This document shows positions 19,050-27,822 of a stretch of DNA of 44,649 nucleotides, one piece after another. A program made the position numbers and the translations under genes. Positions within the stretch are counted from its first letter, which is position 1. Each line of letters starts with the position of its first letter. Origin of the DNA: Alphaproteobacteria bacterium (GTDB lineage: Bacteria > Pseudomonadota > Alphaproteobacteria > ATCC43930 > CGMCC-115725); assembly GCA_019240125.1 (NCBI GenBank), contig JAFAYW010000101.1, forward strand, positions 1 to 44,649, given 5' to 3'. Below the pieces are notes generated by a model that worked only from the letters and a program-made list of their open reading frames with translations, was not told the origin of the DNA and searched no databases.

Positions 19050-19796
19050 TTACCGCGGTGGCGGTGGCGGTGGCGGTGGTGCCGCGCCCGGCCCCGCGGG
19101 TGGTGGTGCCGCGGGAGCTGCTATCATTGGCACCGGGGGCGGCGGAGGCGGGGGGCGGCGGTCACGGCCCGGGCCGCGCGGCGGGTTGTCGACCTGCGCC
19201 AGCCTCGATTGGTCGGGTCCGATCTGCTGTGCGTCAATCGCCTTGCCGAGCGGGCTGTCGGTGCCCTGGCCGGTCACGTAGAGCGGCTGCCCGACAGTCA
19301 ATTGCGCCGCCATCTGTTCCGCCTGATCGGGCGGCATATGGACGATCGTGCCATCCTGCAGCAAGACGCCGTTCAGATCGCCGCCCGGCCCATGCAGTTG
19401 CGCCTTGATCGTGCCGCTCACCTGCATCGCGGTGCCGCCGCCGGGACCCGGCGGGCCATTATCCGTCACCGTCTGGTGCGTCGCGGTATTCGTGATCGAG
19501 GCGGCGTCGATCGTCGGAATGCCGCGCGCCTTCAAGCCGCGCACGCTGACCTGATCGCCGGGCCTGACGGAAAACACCAGCTGCGCCCCGAGATGCGGCG
19601 GCAGATGAACCTCGGTGCCGTCATCGAGGATCAGCCCATCGACATCGCCGCGCGGGCTGAGGCTGTACTGCGCCACCTTGCCTTGTATTTCCGGCAGCTG
19701 GCTCGGATCAAAACCGCCGAGCCCTTGCGCCATCACTGCCGTCGCCGAGATGCCGCCCAGCAGCACCGCGCCCAGCATGAATTGTCGTGCCCTCAT
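19050..19796 (-). CDS. Duplicated-domain secreted protein with Pro-rich tail
   Basis: A 248-residue protein. The start at 19796 is decided by GGAGGG 4 bases upstream; a TTG four codons earlier overlaps that site. A signal peptide (MRARQFMLGAVLLGGISATA, ending AVMA-Q) is followed by two copies of the unit found in the neighbour: GDVDGLILDDGTEVHLPPHL with RPGDQVSVRGLKARG, then GDLNGVLLQDGTIVHMPPDQ with VGQPLYVTGQG. The last 45 residues are Pro-rich, with runs of prolines flanking PMIAAPAAPPPAGPG, typical of a periplasm- or wall-spanning tail. A sigma54-type promoter sits directly upstream. Function unknown. Confidence 0.8.
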   Translation of the reverse strand: MRARQFMLGAVLLGGISATAVMAQGLGGFDPSQLPEIQGKVAQYSLSPRGDVDGLILDDGTEVHLPPHLGAQLVFSVRPGDQVSVRGLKARGIPTIDAASITNTATHQTVTDNGPPGPGGGTAMQVSGTIKAQLHGPGGDLNGVLLQDGTIVHMPPDQAEQMAAQLTVGQPLYVTGQGTDSPLGKAIDAQQIGPDQSRLAQVDNPPRGPGRDRRPPPPPPPVPMIAAPAAPPPAGPGAAPPPPPPPPR

Positions 19797-19842
19797 ATCA
19801 CCCTCCAATCGGATGGCTACCGCCTCCGTGATGGCTCTAAGG

Positions 19843-19858
19843 GCAAGCGCGATACCAA
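19843..19858 (-). promoter_or_regulatory. Sigma54-type (-24/-12) promoter
   Basis: Read on the minus strand, TTGGTATCGCGCTTGC has the invariant GG (19856-19855) and GC (19844-19843) separated by exactly 10 bases. It agrees well with the RpoN consensus YTGGCACGRNNNTTGCW. Transcription would begin near 19832, giving a 36-base leader with the GGAGGG ribosome site of the secreted duplicated-domain protein. It lies between that gene and the sigma54 activator gene. Confidence 0.65.
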
Positions 19859-19883
19859 CGTATAAGATATTGAATTTACGAGA

Positions 19884-21263
19884 TTATTTCGGAACGGGTA
19901 TGGTGGTTTCGTCCCGATCCAGGACATCACGCGTCCGATTTTCGGACACTCCCAGCCCGTAACGTGCGAGCTTGTCGTAAAGCAATTGGCGGCGAATGCC
20001 GAGCAGTTCGGCCGCCTGCGCCCGATTCCCGCCGCTTTGCTGCAACGCGCGTGCGATCATGGCCCGCTCGAGGCGCGCCACGGCATCGGGCAGGGTCCCG
20101 TCGAGCCAATCCGCCGCAGCCAAATCCGGCGTATCGGGTTGCAGGAAATCGAAATCGGCCGCGGTCACCACCGCCCGCCGCACCAGGACCGCTACTCGCT
20201 CCATGGTGTTGCGCAGTTCCCTGACATTACCCGGCCAGCGATACGTCATGAGGCGGCTCGCCGCATCCGCGGACAGCTGTTTTGGGCGGTCGCCGGCAGC
20301 CAGCGCGAGGAAATGCTCTGCCAGCGGCAGAATATCGGCGAGCCGCTCACGCAGGGGCGGAAGCGGCAGCGGCACCACGCCGAGACGATAAAACAAATCC
20401 TCGCGAAAGCTTCCGTCGCGAACCGCCGCGGCGATATCCCGATGGGTGGCCGCGATGATCCGGACATCGATCGGCTGTGGCCGTCCGCCAACCGGCGTAA
20501 CGACGCGTTCCTGCAGGACACGCAGGAGCTTTGCCTGCATACCGGGATCCATGTCGCCGATTTCGTCTAGAAACAGCGTGCCGCCCTGCGCCTCGCGAAA
20601 CGAGCCCGGCCGATCCACAACGGCGCCGGTGAACGCACCACGGACATGGCCGAATAGCAGACTCTCCAGCAATTCTCCCGGTATCGCGGCACAGTTCACC
20701 GCAACAAAGGGGGCCTTTGCCCGCCGGCCATGGCGGTGGATCGCGCGCGCGACAATCTCTTTGCCGGTGCCGGTCTCGCCCGTCAGCAGGACAGTGGCGT
20801 CACTATCAGCCAGCATGCCGATCGTCTTCTGCACCTGATGCATGGCCGCGCTGACGCCGACCAGATCGCTAGAATCGCCGGCAGCCGCAGGCGCGGTGAC
20901 CGCAGCCGGCGGCAGCATGCGCGAGACTAAGGAGGCCAGATCGTCGCGGCCGATCGGCTTTGTCAGGTGATCGGTGGCCCCCAGGCGCATCGCCTCGATG
21001 GTGTTGCTGCTGGTAGACACCGCTGTCAGCACGGCGACGGGCGGTGCATGGGGCATCCGACGGATCGAGCGCAGCACATCTAGGCCGTCCATGCCCGGCA
21101 TTCTGAGGTCGAGCAACACCGCATCGGCATGTTGGCGCGACAACCAGATTAACGCGGCCGGACCATCCTCCGCCTCGGCCGGTTCATGCCCGAGATCCGC
21201 CAACGTGACAGCGAGCGCGCTGCGCACCGCGGTGTCGTCGTCGACGATCAGGATGAGCGACAT
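19884..21263 (-). CDS. NtrC-family sigma54-dependent response regulator
   Basis: A 459-residue activator from the ATG at 21263, which overlaps the kinase gene by 16 bases. The receiver domain has acidic D8-D10, phosphoacceptor D52 (LLDLRMPGMDG) and K102. The AAA+ domain has Walker A GETGTGKE at 162-169, the sigma54-contacting GAFTGA loop at 209-214 and Walker B GTLFLDEIGD. The C-terminal Fis-type helix-turn-helix (GNRAQAAELLGIRRQLLYDK) binds DNA. All motifs needed for phosphorylation-controlled activation of RpoN promoters are intact. The adjacent sigma54 promoter and palindromes make the downstream duplicated-domain genes its likely targets. Confidence 0.95.
   Translation of the reverse strand: MSLILIVDDDTAVRSALAVTLADLGHEPAEAEDGPAALIWLSRQHADAVLLDLRMPGMDGLDVLRSIRRMPHAPPVAVLTAVSTSSNTIEAMRLGATDHLTKPIGRDDLASLVSRMLPPAAVTAPAAAGDSSDLVGVSAAMHQVQKTIGMLADSDATVLLTGETGTGKEIVARAIHRHGRRAKAPFVAVNCAAIPGELLESLLFGHVRGAFTGAVVDRPGSFREAQGGTLFLDEIGDMDPGMQAKLLRVLQERVVTPVGGRPQPIDVRIIAATHRDIAAAVRDGSFREDLFYRLGVVPLPLPPLRERLADILPLAEHFLALAAGDRPKQLSADAASRLMTYRWPGNVRELRNTMERVAVLVRRAVVTAADFDFLQPDTPDLAAADWLDGTLPDAVARLERAMIARALQQSGGNRAQAAELLGIRRQLLYDKLARYGLGVSENRTRDVLDRDETTIPVPK
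19911..19947. promoter_or_regulatory. Two tandem palindromes, probable activator-binding sites
   Basis: GTCCCGATCCAGGAC (19911-19925) and GTCCGATTTTCGGAC (19933-19947) share 15-bp length and GTCC/GGAC arms. Their centres are 22 bp apart, two helical turns. They lie about 55-105 bp upstream of the -24 element, the usual place for NtrC-type enhancer sites, inside the 3' end of the activator gene itself. Confidence 0.55.
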
Positions 21264-22693
21264 GATACCCCGCAAGGCAGCTCAAGGACGAAGCGGGCGC
21301 CCTGCCCCGTTTTCGGTTCGAGGCGCAGTGTTCCTCCGTGTGCATCGGCGAGTTCTCGCGCGATCGCGAGGCCAAGACCGGTGCCGTCGGCACGTCCTGT
21401 GACGAAGGGGTCGAACAGCTGATCTTCAAGTTCAGGCGCCACACCGGGACCGTTATCGCTGACACTCAGGACGAGGTTCGCTCCCCGCAGCGCGGCTTCA
21501 ATCTCGATCTGTCCGCCGGGCGGGGTGTGCCGCAGGGCATTGACCAGCAAGTTGTCGAGAACGCGGCCGACCATATCGGGGTCGAAGGAAGCGCGCTCGG
21601 GTTTACAGATCAGATTCAGCATGATGTTTGATGAACGCGCGGCTACGCTATGCGGATCGATGCTGTTTAAAAGAAAGCTGCGAACATCGAGATCGACGAG
21701 CCGCGGTTCTCGCCGTTGCGTCATGGCAAGCAACTCGCTGACCAGCCCATCGAGGCGCTGCACCTGGGCCAGCATCGCAGGAATCGCCTCTCGGCGGCGC
21801 TCGTCGCCACCCGCGAGGGCGTTCTCCCCTTGCAGTCGCAACGCGGCGATCGGGTTGCGGATCTCGTGCGCCACACCTGCCGCGACGCGGCCAAGCGCCG
21901 CCAGCCGCTCGGCAACCGTTACCCTAGCGGTAAGCCCGTCAGCTTCTTCCCGAGCGGCGCGCAACCGCAAGGCAGCCTCGTTCAATGCGTCGATGATGCG
22001 ATCGAGCTCGCGCTCGCCCGTGCGCCGTAGCGTCGCGATAATCAAAGGGTCAGTCCCCGCAAGCGCCTCCTCGATGCGCCGGACATGGCGCGACCAGACC
22101 AGCAGGATGCGCATGATCCACAGCGACATCGCCAGCATCACGGCCAGCAGCAGTCCCACGCCCAGGCGCAGCTGATCAAAGGCCGGCGATAGAAACACCC
22201 GCGACATGGTCCACGCCGATAAGGCCGGGAGCGGACCGGGGAGTGGACACGCGGTCAGCAGCAGGGTTTGCGATGAGGCGCCGGATTGCCGTTCGACGGT
22301 CTGATCCTCGCGCTCCGCCTGCTCGTTGATCTCCTTGATCTGGCTGAGTTCGGCGGCGGGCACATCGGTTTTCGGGCCGGTGCCCTGATAGGTAGGGAAG
22401 GCGTAGGCGAGCGGTCCCGCCTGCCGCTGCCAGATCCCGCCTTCGACGCCGTTCTGCTGCGCCAGCGCCATGCCGACGGCGCCCGTCAGATCGCCTCGCA
22501 GGCGGTCGTCAATCGTGCCGGCGTCCGGTCCGGTCCAGCCCCGCACGTAGAACTCGTAGCGATCCTTTATCTGGTCGCAGGCATGCGCGGCCACCGCCTG
22601 CGCGCGCCCTACCTGGGCCGCCGTCGATTGCTCGTATAATTGCAGCAGCAGCCAGCCGACGGCCATACTGCCGCCCAGCGAAAGCAGCCACAA
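21248..22693 (-). CDS. Membrane sensor histidine kinase, partner of the NtrC-type regulator
   Basis: About 481 residues. A first hydrophobic helix (about 4-19), an extracytoplasmic sensor region of about 150 residues and a second helix (about 176-199) lead into a HAMP-like linker. The phosphorylated His is H276 (GVAHEIRNPIAALR). The ATPase domain has the N box DNLLVNALRHT, DNGPGV and GTGLGLAI. The start is uncertain: 22693 is a TTG without a ribosome site, and the frame stays open upstream with positively charged sequence (HSLRSRLLA) that would suit the first helix. True start may lie up to about 60 bases upstream, overlapping the DUF1653 gene. The signal sensed is unknown. Confidence 0.92.
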   Translation of the reverse strand: MWLLSLGGSMAVGWLLLQLYEQSTAAQVGRAQAVAAHACDQIKDRYEFYVRGWTGPDAGTIDDRLRGDLTGAVGMALAQQNGVEGGIWQRQAGPLAYAFPTYQGTGPKTDVPAAELSQIKEINEQAEREDQTVERQSGASSQTLLLTACPLPGPLPALSAWTMSRVFLSPAFDQLRLGVGLLLAVMLAMSLWIMRILLVWSRHVRRIEEALAGTDPLIIATLRRTGERELDRIIDALNEAALRLRAAREEADGLTARVTVAERLAALGRVAAGVAHEIRNPIAALRLQGENALAGGDERRREAIPAMLAQVQRLDGLVSELLAMTQRREPRLVDLDVRSFLLNSIDPHSVAARSSNIMLNLICKPERASFDPDMVGRVLDNLLVNALRHTPPGGQIEIEAALRGANLVLSVSDNGPGVAPELEDQLFDPFVTGRADGTGLGLAIARELADAHGGTLRLEPKTGQGARFVLELPCGVSCRSS

Positions 22694-22763
22694 GGCCAGC
22701 AGCCGGGATCGCAGCGAATGCCCAGGCGCGCCTGATTGAGCCAGCGTCCAGCCCCACCCTGTC

Positions 22764-23117
22764 TCAGAAAGCGGGATACATCTGGCGCTTGATCCGCTCC
22801 AGCTGCGCGATCACATCGGGATCGGTAATCCTGGCGAACCGAGGCACGGACTTTCCCTGCCAGGCGGCGGGTTGATAAAACATCCGCAGCGGCCGCAGGT
22901 CGAACAGCCCGCCATGCCGGTAGGCATAGGCCGCCTCATAGAGAGGCCGATAGACCTGCATAAAGGCGTCGTCGGTAGGGCAGCCTTCCTCGGTGTGATG
23001 CCCGACGCCGTAGATGTAGTAGGCGTAGTTGTTCACCGGTCCGGTGGGATCATGCTTGAAGTGATAGTAAAAGCCGGGCTCAGGCAAGTCGGTCGGGGGT
23101 GGTATGTCGTACGCCAT
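22764..23117 (-). CDS. DUF1653 family protein
   Basis: A 117-residue protein starting at 23117 with GGAGG 8 bases upstream. The pattern PEPGFYYHFKHDP, YYIYGVGHHTE, VYRPLYE, FDLRPLRMF and VPRFARI is that of DUF1653, a small domain of unknown role. It is longer than the usual 70-80 residues because of inserts after the first block (NNYAYY) and a C-terminal extension ending RIKRQMYPAF. It is the first gene of the operon that continues into the kinase and regulator. It is divergent from the ABC-F gene, with 62 bases between them. Confidence 0.85.
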   Translation of the reverse strand: MAYDIPPPTDLPEPGFYYHFKHDPTGPVNNYAYYIYGVGHHTEEGCPTDDAFMQVYRPLYEAAYAYRHGGLFDLRPLRMFYQPAAWQGKSVPRFARITDPDVIAQLERIKRQMYPAF

Positions 23118-23179
23118 GTGTGTCGCCTCCGTTAACCCTGCGATGCCATCCACGATCCGGCCTTGGTGATTATATTTTC

Positions 23180-24988
23180 ATGTCTCCGCTTCTTCTGCTG
23201 CAGGATATCCATCTGACCTTCGGGGCAGTCCCGTTGCTCGCGGGGGCTGGCCTGTCAGTTGCCGGCGGGGACCGCATCTGCCTGGTCGGGCGCAACGGTG
23301 CCGGGAAATCGACCCTGCTGCGCATCGCCGCTGGCGTTGTTCCGGTGGATTCAGGAGAGCGCTTCGTCCAGCCCGGCTGCAGCATCCAATACCTCTCGCA
23401 GGAGCCTGATCTCTCCGGGTTCGCCACCACGCTCGCCTATGTCGAGGCCGGGTTTGGCGACACTGAAGGGCGTCATCGTGCGCTCTATCTCCTCAAGGAG
23501 CTCGGCTTTTCCGGCGGCGAGGATCCCGCCTCCCTGTCGGGCGGCGAGGCACGTCGCGCCGCCTTGGCACGAGCCCTCGCGCCGTCGCCCGACATCCTGC
23601 TATTGGACGAGCCGACCAACCATCTCGACCTTCCCGGGATCGAGTGGCTGGAGCAGGAACTCGCCGGCATGCGCTCCGGCATTGTGGTGATCAGCCATGA
23701 CCGCCGCCTGCTCGAACGCTTTTCCCGCGTCACCGTATGGCTCGACCGCGGTATAACCCGCGTGCTCGACGAGGGTTTCGCCGGCTTCGAGGCCAGGCGT
23801 GACGAAATCCTCAAGCAGGAAGAGGCCGAACAGCACAAACTCGGCCGCAAAATCGCGATGGAGGAAGATTGGCTGCGTTACGGCGTCACCGCACGCCGCA
23901 CCCGCAACCAGCGCCGGCTGGCGGACCTGCACGCGCTGCGCCGCCGGCATCGCGAGCATCGCGGACCCACCGGGACCGCGCGCCTCGAAGCGGCGCAGGC
24001 CGAGTTGTCGGGCCGCCTCATCGTCGAGGCCAAGGGCATGTCCAAGTCGTTTGGCGATCGCCAAATTGTGCGGAACTTCTCGACACGGATCATGCGGGGC
24101 GACCGCGTCGCGATCATCGGCGCGAACGGCGCCGGCAAGACGACATTGCTGAACCTGCTGACTGGCCGGCTTGAGCCCGATAACGGCGCGATCAGGCTGG
24201 GGACAAATCTCGCCAGCGTCCTCCTGGATCAGCGGCGCGAAAGCCTCGATCCCGAACAAACCTTGGCGGCGACGCTCGCGGGCAGCGGCGATGCCGTGCG
24301 CGTAGGCGATCAGAGCCGCCATGTCATCGGTTATATGAAGGATTTTCTGTTTCGCCCGGAACAGGCGCGCAGCCCGGTCGGCATGCTGTCTGGCGGCGAG
24401 CGTGCCCGACTGACACTGGCCCGCGCCTTCGCGACACCGTCGAACCTGCTGATACTCGATGAGCCGACCAACGATCTCGATCTCGAAACGCTCGACCTGC
24501 TGCAGGAAAAGCTCGCCGATTATGCGGGCACCGTGCTGCTGGTCAGTCATGATCGCGATTTCCTCGACCGTGTCGCGACCTCCGTCATCGCGAGCGAAGG
24601 CAACGGCCGCTGGGTCGAGTACGCCGGCGGCTATACCGACATGCTGGCGCAGCGCGGTGACGCCGGGCGCGATGTGCCGCCTCCCTCCCCTGCGGGCGTC
24701 AAACGACCGCCCGCCGCGAAAAAGCCCGAGAGCGCCGCCGAACGGCCGCGCCGCCTATCCTTCAACGACCAGCGTGCCCTGGACCAGCTGCCGCAGCAGA
24801 TCGCGACGCTGGAGCAGCGCTTTGCCGAGTTGAACGCAGTGCTCGGTGACCCCGATCTATATCGCAAGGACGCCGCGCGGTTTGCCAAGACAACGGAAGC
24901 GCTGGCCACCGCGCGCGCCGAATTGGCGGCGGCGGAAGAGCGCTGGATGGAACTGGAGATATTGCGGGAGGCACTCGCCAAGGGCTGA
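23180..24988 (+). CDS. uup: ABC-F ATPase of the Uup type
   Basis: A 602-residue soluble protein with two ABC domains and no membrane helices. The first has Walker A GRNGAGKST (37-45), signature SLSGGEARR and Walker B ILLLDEPTNHLD. The second has GANGAGKTT, MLSGGERAR and LLILDEPTNDLD. The C-terminal 65 residues are a Leu/Ala/Glu coiled coil (ALDQLPQQIATLEQRFAEL onward), which marks Uup, a DNA-structure- and ribosome-linked ABC-F protein. The ATG at 23180 begins MSPLLLLQDIHLTFG; an earlier start at 23099 would overlap the divergent gene. The ribosome site is poor. Confidence 0.93.
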   Translation: MSPLLLLQDIHLTFGAVPLLAGAGLSVAGGDRICLVGRNGAGKSTLLRIAAGVVPVDSGERFVQPGCSIQYLSQEPDLSGFATTLAYVEAGFGDTEGRHRALYLLKELGFSGGEDPASLSGGEARRAALARALAPSPDILLLDEPTNHLDLPGIEWLEQELAGMRSGIVVISHDRRLLERFSRVTVWLDRGITRVLDEGFAGFEARRDEILKQEEAEQHKLGRKIAMEEDWLRYGVTARRTRNQRRLADLHALRRRHREHRGPTGTARLEAAQAELSGRLIVEAKGMSKSFGDRQIVRNFSTRIMRGDRVAIIGANGAGKTTLLNLLTGRLEPDNGAIRLGTNLASVLLDQRRESLDPEQTLAATLAGSGDAVRVGDQSRHVIGYMKDFLFRPEQARSPVGMLSGGERARLTLARAFATPSNLLILDEPTNDLDLETLDLLQEKLADYAGTVLLVSHDRDFLDRVATSVIASEGNGRWVEYAGGYTDMLAQRGDAGRDVPPPSPAGVKRPPAAKKPESAAERPRRLSFNDQRALDQLPQQIATLEQRFAELNAVLGDPDLYRKDAARFAKTTEALATARAELAAAEERWMELEILREALAKG

Positions 24989-25002
24989 GCGGCGCCTTCA
25001 AT

Positions 25003-25449
25003 TCAGTAGCGGCCGCCGAGCTTGCTGTGGTCCCAGGTGAACATCTTGTGCGGGATAATCTTGAGCACGACGCGCTTGGGAACACTGCGCTCCGAGCCAG
25101 TGGGACGCGACGTTGTGCGCCCTTCGACGAGCCAGGAGAAGATCTCGTTCACTCGTTGAGGCTCGTCGACGACCTCGCAATCGCCGCGCACCATTATCCC
25201 TTTCAGTTCGGCATAGGAGCCGCCGGTCTCGACCATGATGCCGACCTTCGGGTTGCGCCGGATGTTCAGCACCTTCTGCGCCTTGCCGTATGAGGTCATG
25301 TAGTAGGCGCCGTCGCGGTGGTGAAAGGTCATCGCGACGACATGCGGAAACCCGTCCTTGTCGACGGTGGCGAGCGCGCATTTGCGGGTGGTGCGCAGAA
25401 ATTCGGCCTGCTCCTCAGGCGTCAGGCGGATGTCGGGGCGCTCTGCCAT
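25003..25449 (-). CDS. PPOX-class (pyridoxamine 5'-phosphate oxidase fold) protein
   Basis: A 148-residue split-barrel protein. The start at 25449 has GGGAG 6 bases upstream. LRTTRKCALATVDKDGFPHV and MTSYGKAQKVLNIRRNPKVG are the conserved strands and cofactor-binding segments; EVVDEPQRV follows. Family members bind FMN, F420 or haem and reduce small molecules; the cofactor cannot be decided here. It overlaps the 3' end of the MscS gene by 28 bases on the same strand, so the two form an operon and translation may be coupled. Confidence 0.85.
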   Translation of the reverse strand: MAERPDIRLTPEEQAEFLRTTRKCALATVDKDGFPHVVAMTFHHRDGAYYMTSYGKAQKVLNIRRNPKVGIMVETGGSYAELKGIMVRGDCEVVDEPQRVNEIFSWLVEGRTTSRPTGSERSVPKRVVLKIIPHKMFTWDHSKLGGRY

Positions 25450-27746
25450 GTGATCTCCCTCTTTCCCGGCCACTCATCGAACACGATGCCGAGTTCCCTA
25501 AACCGCTTGTGCACGCGGCGATTGAACTCGCGCTGGACGCTCCAGCGGCCGCTATCCGTACAGGAAATCGTGCCGCTCAGCGTTACCCCCGAAGCCTTCA
25601 CCGCATCGACCCACAGGCCAAGATCGCCGAGCATCGCCGAGGCATAGGCGTCTTCGGTCTTCATGCCGGCGGCAATGTCACGCAGCACATCGGCGGCGCG
25701 ATCGGCATCTTCGTCAACCGAAATGGTAACCGACACGGCGGCGTTGCCAAGCCCGCGATTGCTGTTGGTGATGCTGGTCACGGCGCTGAACGGAATGATG
25801 TGCACCGCACCATCACCGCCGCGCAGCCAGATGTTGCGTACCGACAGCCGCTCGACATTGCCGGAGAGGCTGGCGACGGTCACGGAATCGCCGATCTGAA
25901 TCGCATTTTCGAACAGCACGAACATGCCGGTGATCACATCCTGCACCAGCTTTTGCGAACCGAACCCGACCGCCACGCCGACGATACCGGCACCGGCCAG
26001 CAGCGGTGCGATATTGACGCCGATCTCACTCAATGCGGTCAACCCGACGATAACAACGATCGTTGTCAGCAACGCCGCGCGCAGGATCGGCAGCAGTGTA
26101 CGCAGTCGCGCTGAATGACTGGCAGGTCCGGCCGCGCTGAGCCGCGCCAGGCGACGCTCCATCGCACTGTTGGCCAATTCCCAAACGACAATCGCGGCGA
26201 TGACGGCGATTGTCACGGTCACCGCCGCCGACATCAGGTTCGCCCCGACCCGGCCCTGCTCGAACCAGTAGAGGGTGCGGAAGCCCCAGAATTCGAGCAA
26301 CCCGAGGAGCGTCCCCAGCACCACCGCGATCGTGACAATAAGATGCGCCAGCGCCTGATAGCGCGCCGCGCGCAGGCTCGCGGCAGCGGGCGACTCGCCG
26401 CCTTCGGATAGACGCGCTACCCGGTCAAGCGTCCCCAGCAGCACAATCGCGACGATCCGTGCCGCAACCACAATGAGGACGCTGCCGATTAGCACGCGCA
26501 AGCCCCCGAGACCCTCCTGGATGCCGGCTGCCGCCAGTATCCAGCCCGCGGCGATGGCTAACAGGGCGAGGAGATGCCAGCTGCCGGCGAGGCAGTTGCG
26601 CCAGCGGACGATGCCGCCCTCGGCATCGGGCGGCGCGCGCAGCCGCTGCGCGACACTCGTACGGCATCGCAGGACCAGCACGGCGAGCAACCCGGCGACA
26701 ATCAGGGCGACAAGACGGACCAGCGTGTCGTAGGCGTCCTCGAACAAACCAAACAGCAAGGCCAAATTGGCCATCACGCCGCCGGTGACGCCGACGATCA
26801 CGATCGCGCGCAGCCAGGCGATCAGGTACTCGGCGCCGGCATCGTCGGTTTGCAGAAGCCGCAAGCGGCCAAGCGCCGGCGATACCAGCATCCGCGCGAT
26901 CGCCATCACGGCGCGCGCCACGGCATAGCCGTTGATGACGACGGCGATGACAGCCCTGGTCAACGGCGCCGGAACCGCTGCCGACATCAGCATCGCCGAA
27001 CCCCAGAACACGCCCACCGGGATCAGCTCCAGCACCAGCCGCATCAGGGCGAAAGGCAGACGCTTCAAGAGGTGCCAGGCGGTTGCCCGGCGCGAGCGCA
27101 CGATCGGGGTATCGCCGTCCGTCGTCTCGCCGTTTGGCGCGTGCGTCGCGAGCGCGTTGATCGGCCGGCGCATCGCAAGCCGCAGCAGCCACCCAAGCAG
27201 CAACGCGCCCCCAGCCACCAGAACCGATTGCCAGATCGCGTCGACGACGGCGGTGCGCTGTTCCGGGTCGTTCGCGATGCTGCGAATCCAGATCCACAGC
27301 AGCGGCGCACTGGTGACGGTGCGGCCGGTGGCGGCGAATTCGTGTGCGATCAGGGCCGGCCAGTGCGAGGCTTGCGCCAAAAGCTGGGCACCCAGGCTAT
27401 CAGGCGCCAGCGACACCGTTCCCGGTTTTGCTGGCTCCGTTTCAGGTGGCGGCGTTGGTGGCGGCGGCGCTTTGTCCGCTTCGGCCGGTTTTTCGCTTGC
27501 CGGCGCGGTTTTGCTCAGCGCATTGAGGGTATCGATCAGCTGCGACCGCTTCTGCGGGTCCTGCAGCGTCTCGGCCAGGCGATGCGCCTCCGATGGAGTC
27601 AGAGCGGTATTATCGGCCGGAGCGCTGGTCAATGCTCCGGTTGCGTGCTGTGCCCTGGCTGCCGGCGCGCCGAGCCCCACCACTCCAGGCAGCAGCGCAA
27701 GCATCAGCAGCATCCGCAACCATGAAGACGCTTTTCCCCCGCTCAT
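25422..27746 (-). CDS. Large MscS-family mechanosensitive channel
   Basis: A 774-residue inner-membrane protein. The N-terminus carries a signal peptide (LRMLLMLALLPGVVGLGAPA, cleavage near ARA-Q). A periplasmic region with a Pro-rich linker follows (PPPPTPPPETEPAKPG), then about ten hydrophobic helices. The MscS pore and vestibule domain lies at about residues 560-760: IAPLLAGAGIVGVAVGFGSQ (pore helix), LVQDVITGMFVLFENAIQIG and the beta-domain VERLSVRNIWLRGGDG. It opens under membrane tension to release solutes. It is about the size of YbdG/YbiO- or YnaI-extended types, far larger than MscS proper. The ATG at 27746 is used; a TTG four codons upstream is possible. Confidence 0.9.
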   Translation of the reverse strand: MSGGKASSWLRMLLMLALLPGVVGLGAPAARAQHATGALTSAPADNTALTPSEAHRLAETLQDPQKRSQLIDTLNALSKTAPASEKPAEADKAPPPPTPPPETEPAKPGTVSLAPDSLGAQLLAQASHWPALIAHEFAATGRTVTSAPLLWIWIRSIANDPEQRTAVVDAIWQSVLVAGGALLLGWLLRLAMRRPINALATHAPNGETTDGDTPIVRSRRATAWHLLKRLPFALMRLVLELIPVGVFWGSAMLMSAAVPAPLTRAVIAVVINGYAVARAVMAIARMLVSPALGRLRLLQTDDAGAEYLIAWLRAIVIVGVTGGVMANLALLFGLFEDAYDTLVRLVALIVAGLLAVLVLRCRTSVAQRLRAPPDAEGGIVRWRNCLAGSWHLLALLAIAAGWILAAAGIQEGLGGLRVLIGSVLIVVAARIVAIVLLGTLDRVARLSEGGESPAAASLRAARYQALAHLIVTIAVVLGTLLGLLEFWGFRTLYWFEQGRVGANLMSAAVTVTIAVIAAIVVWELANSAMERRLARLSAAGPASHSARLRTLLPILRAALLTTIVVIVGLTALSEIGVNIAPLLAGAGIVGVAVGFGSQKLVQDVITGMFVLFENAIQIGDSVTVASLSGNVERLSVRNIWLRGGDGAVHIIPFSAVTSITNSNRGLGNAAVSVTISVDEDADRAADVLRDIAAGMKTEDAYASAMLGDLGLWVDAVKASGVTLSGTISCTDSGRWSVQREFNRRVHKRFRELGIVFDEWPGKREITWQSAPTSA

Positions 27747-27822
27747 GTCTGTCGGCAACGTTCGAAGGCCCCCGCAGTTGTCCCGCCCGCGACAACCGGC
27801 CGCGAGCGGTGTTGTCTGCGGT

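Noticed and set aside
26574-27725. A 383-codon frame antisense to the MscS gene
   Set aside because: Arg/His/Gln-rich shadow sequence; the opposite strand has signal peptide, helices and MscS motifs.
26932-27822. N-terminal extension of the MFS transporter frame
   Set aside because: It lies antisense to the channel gene and adds about 297 residues unlike any transporter; the ATG at 27823 gives a normal MFS length.
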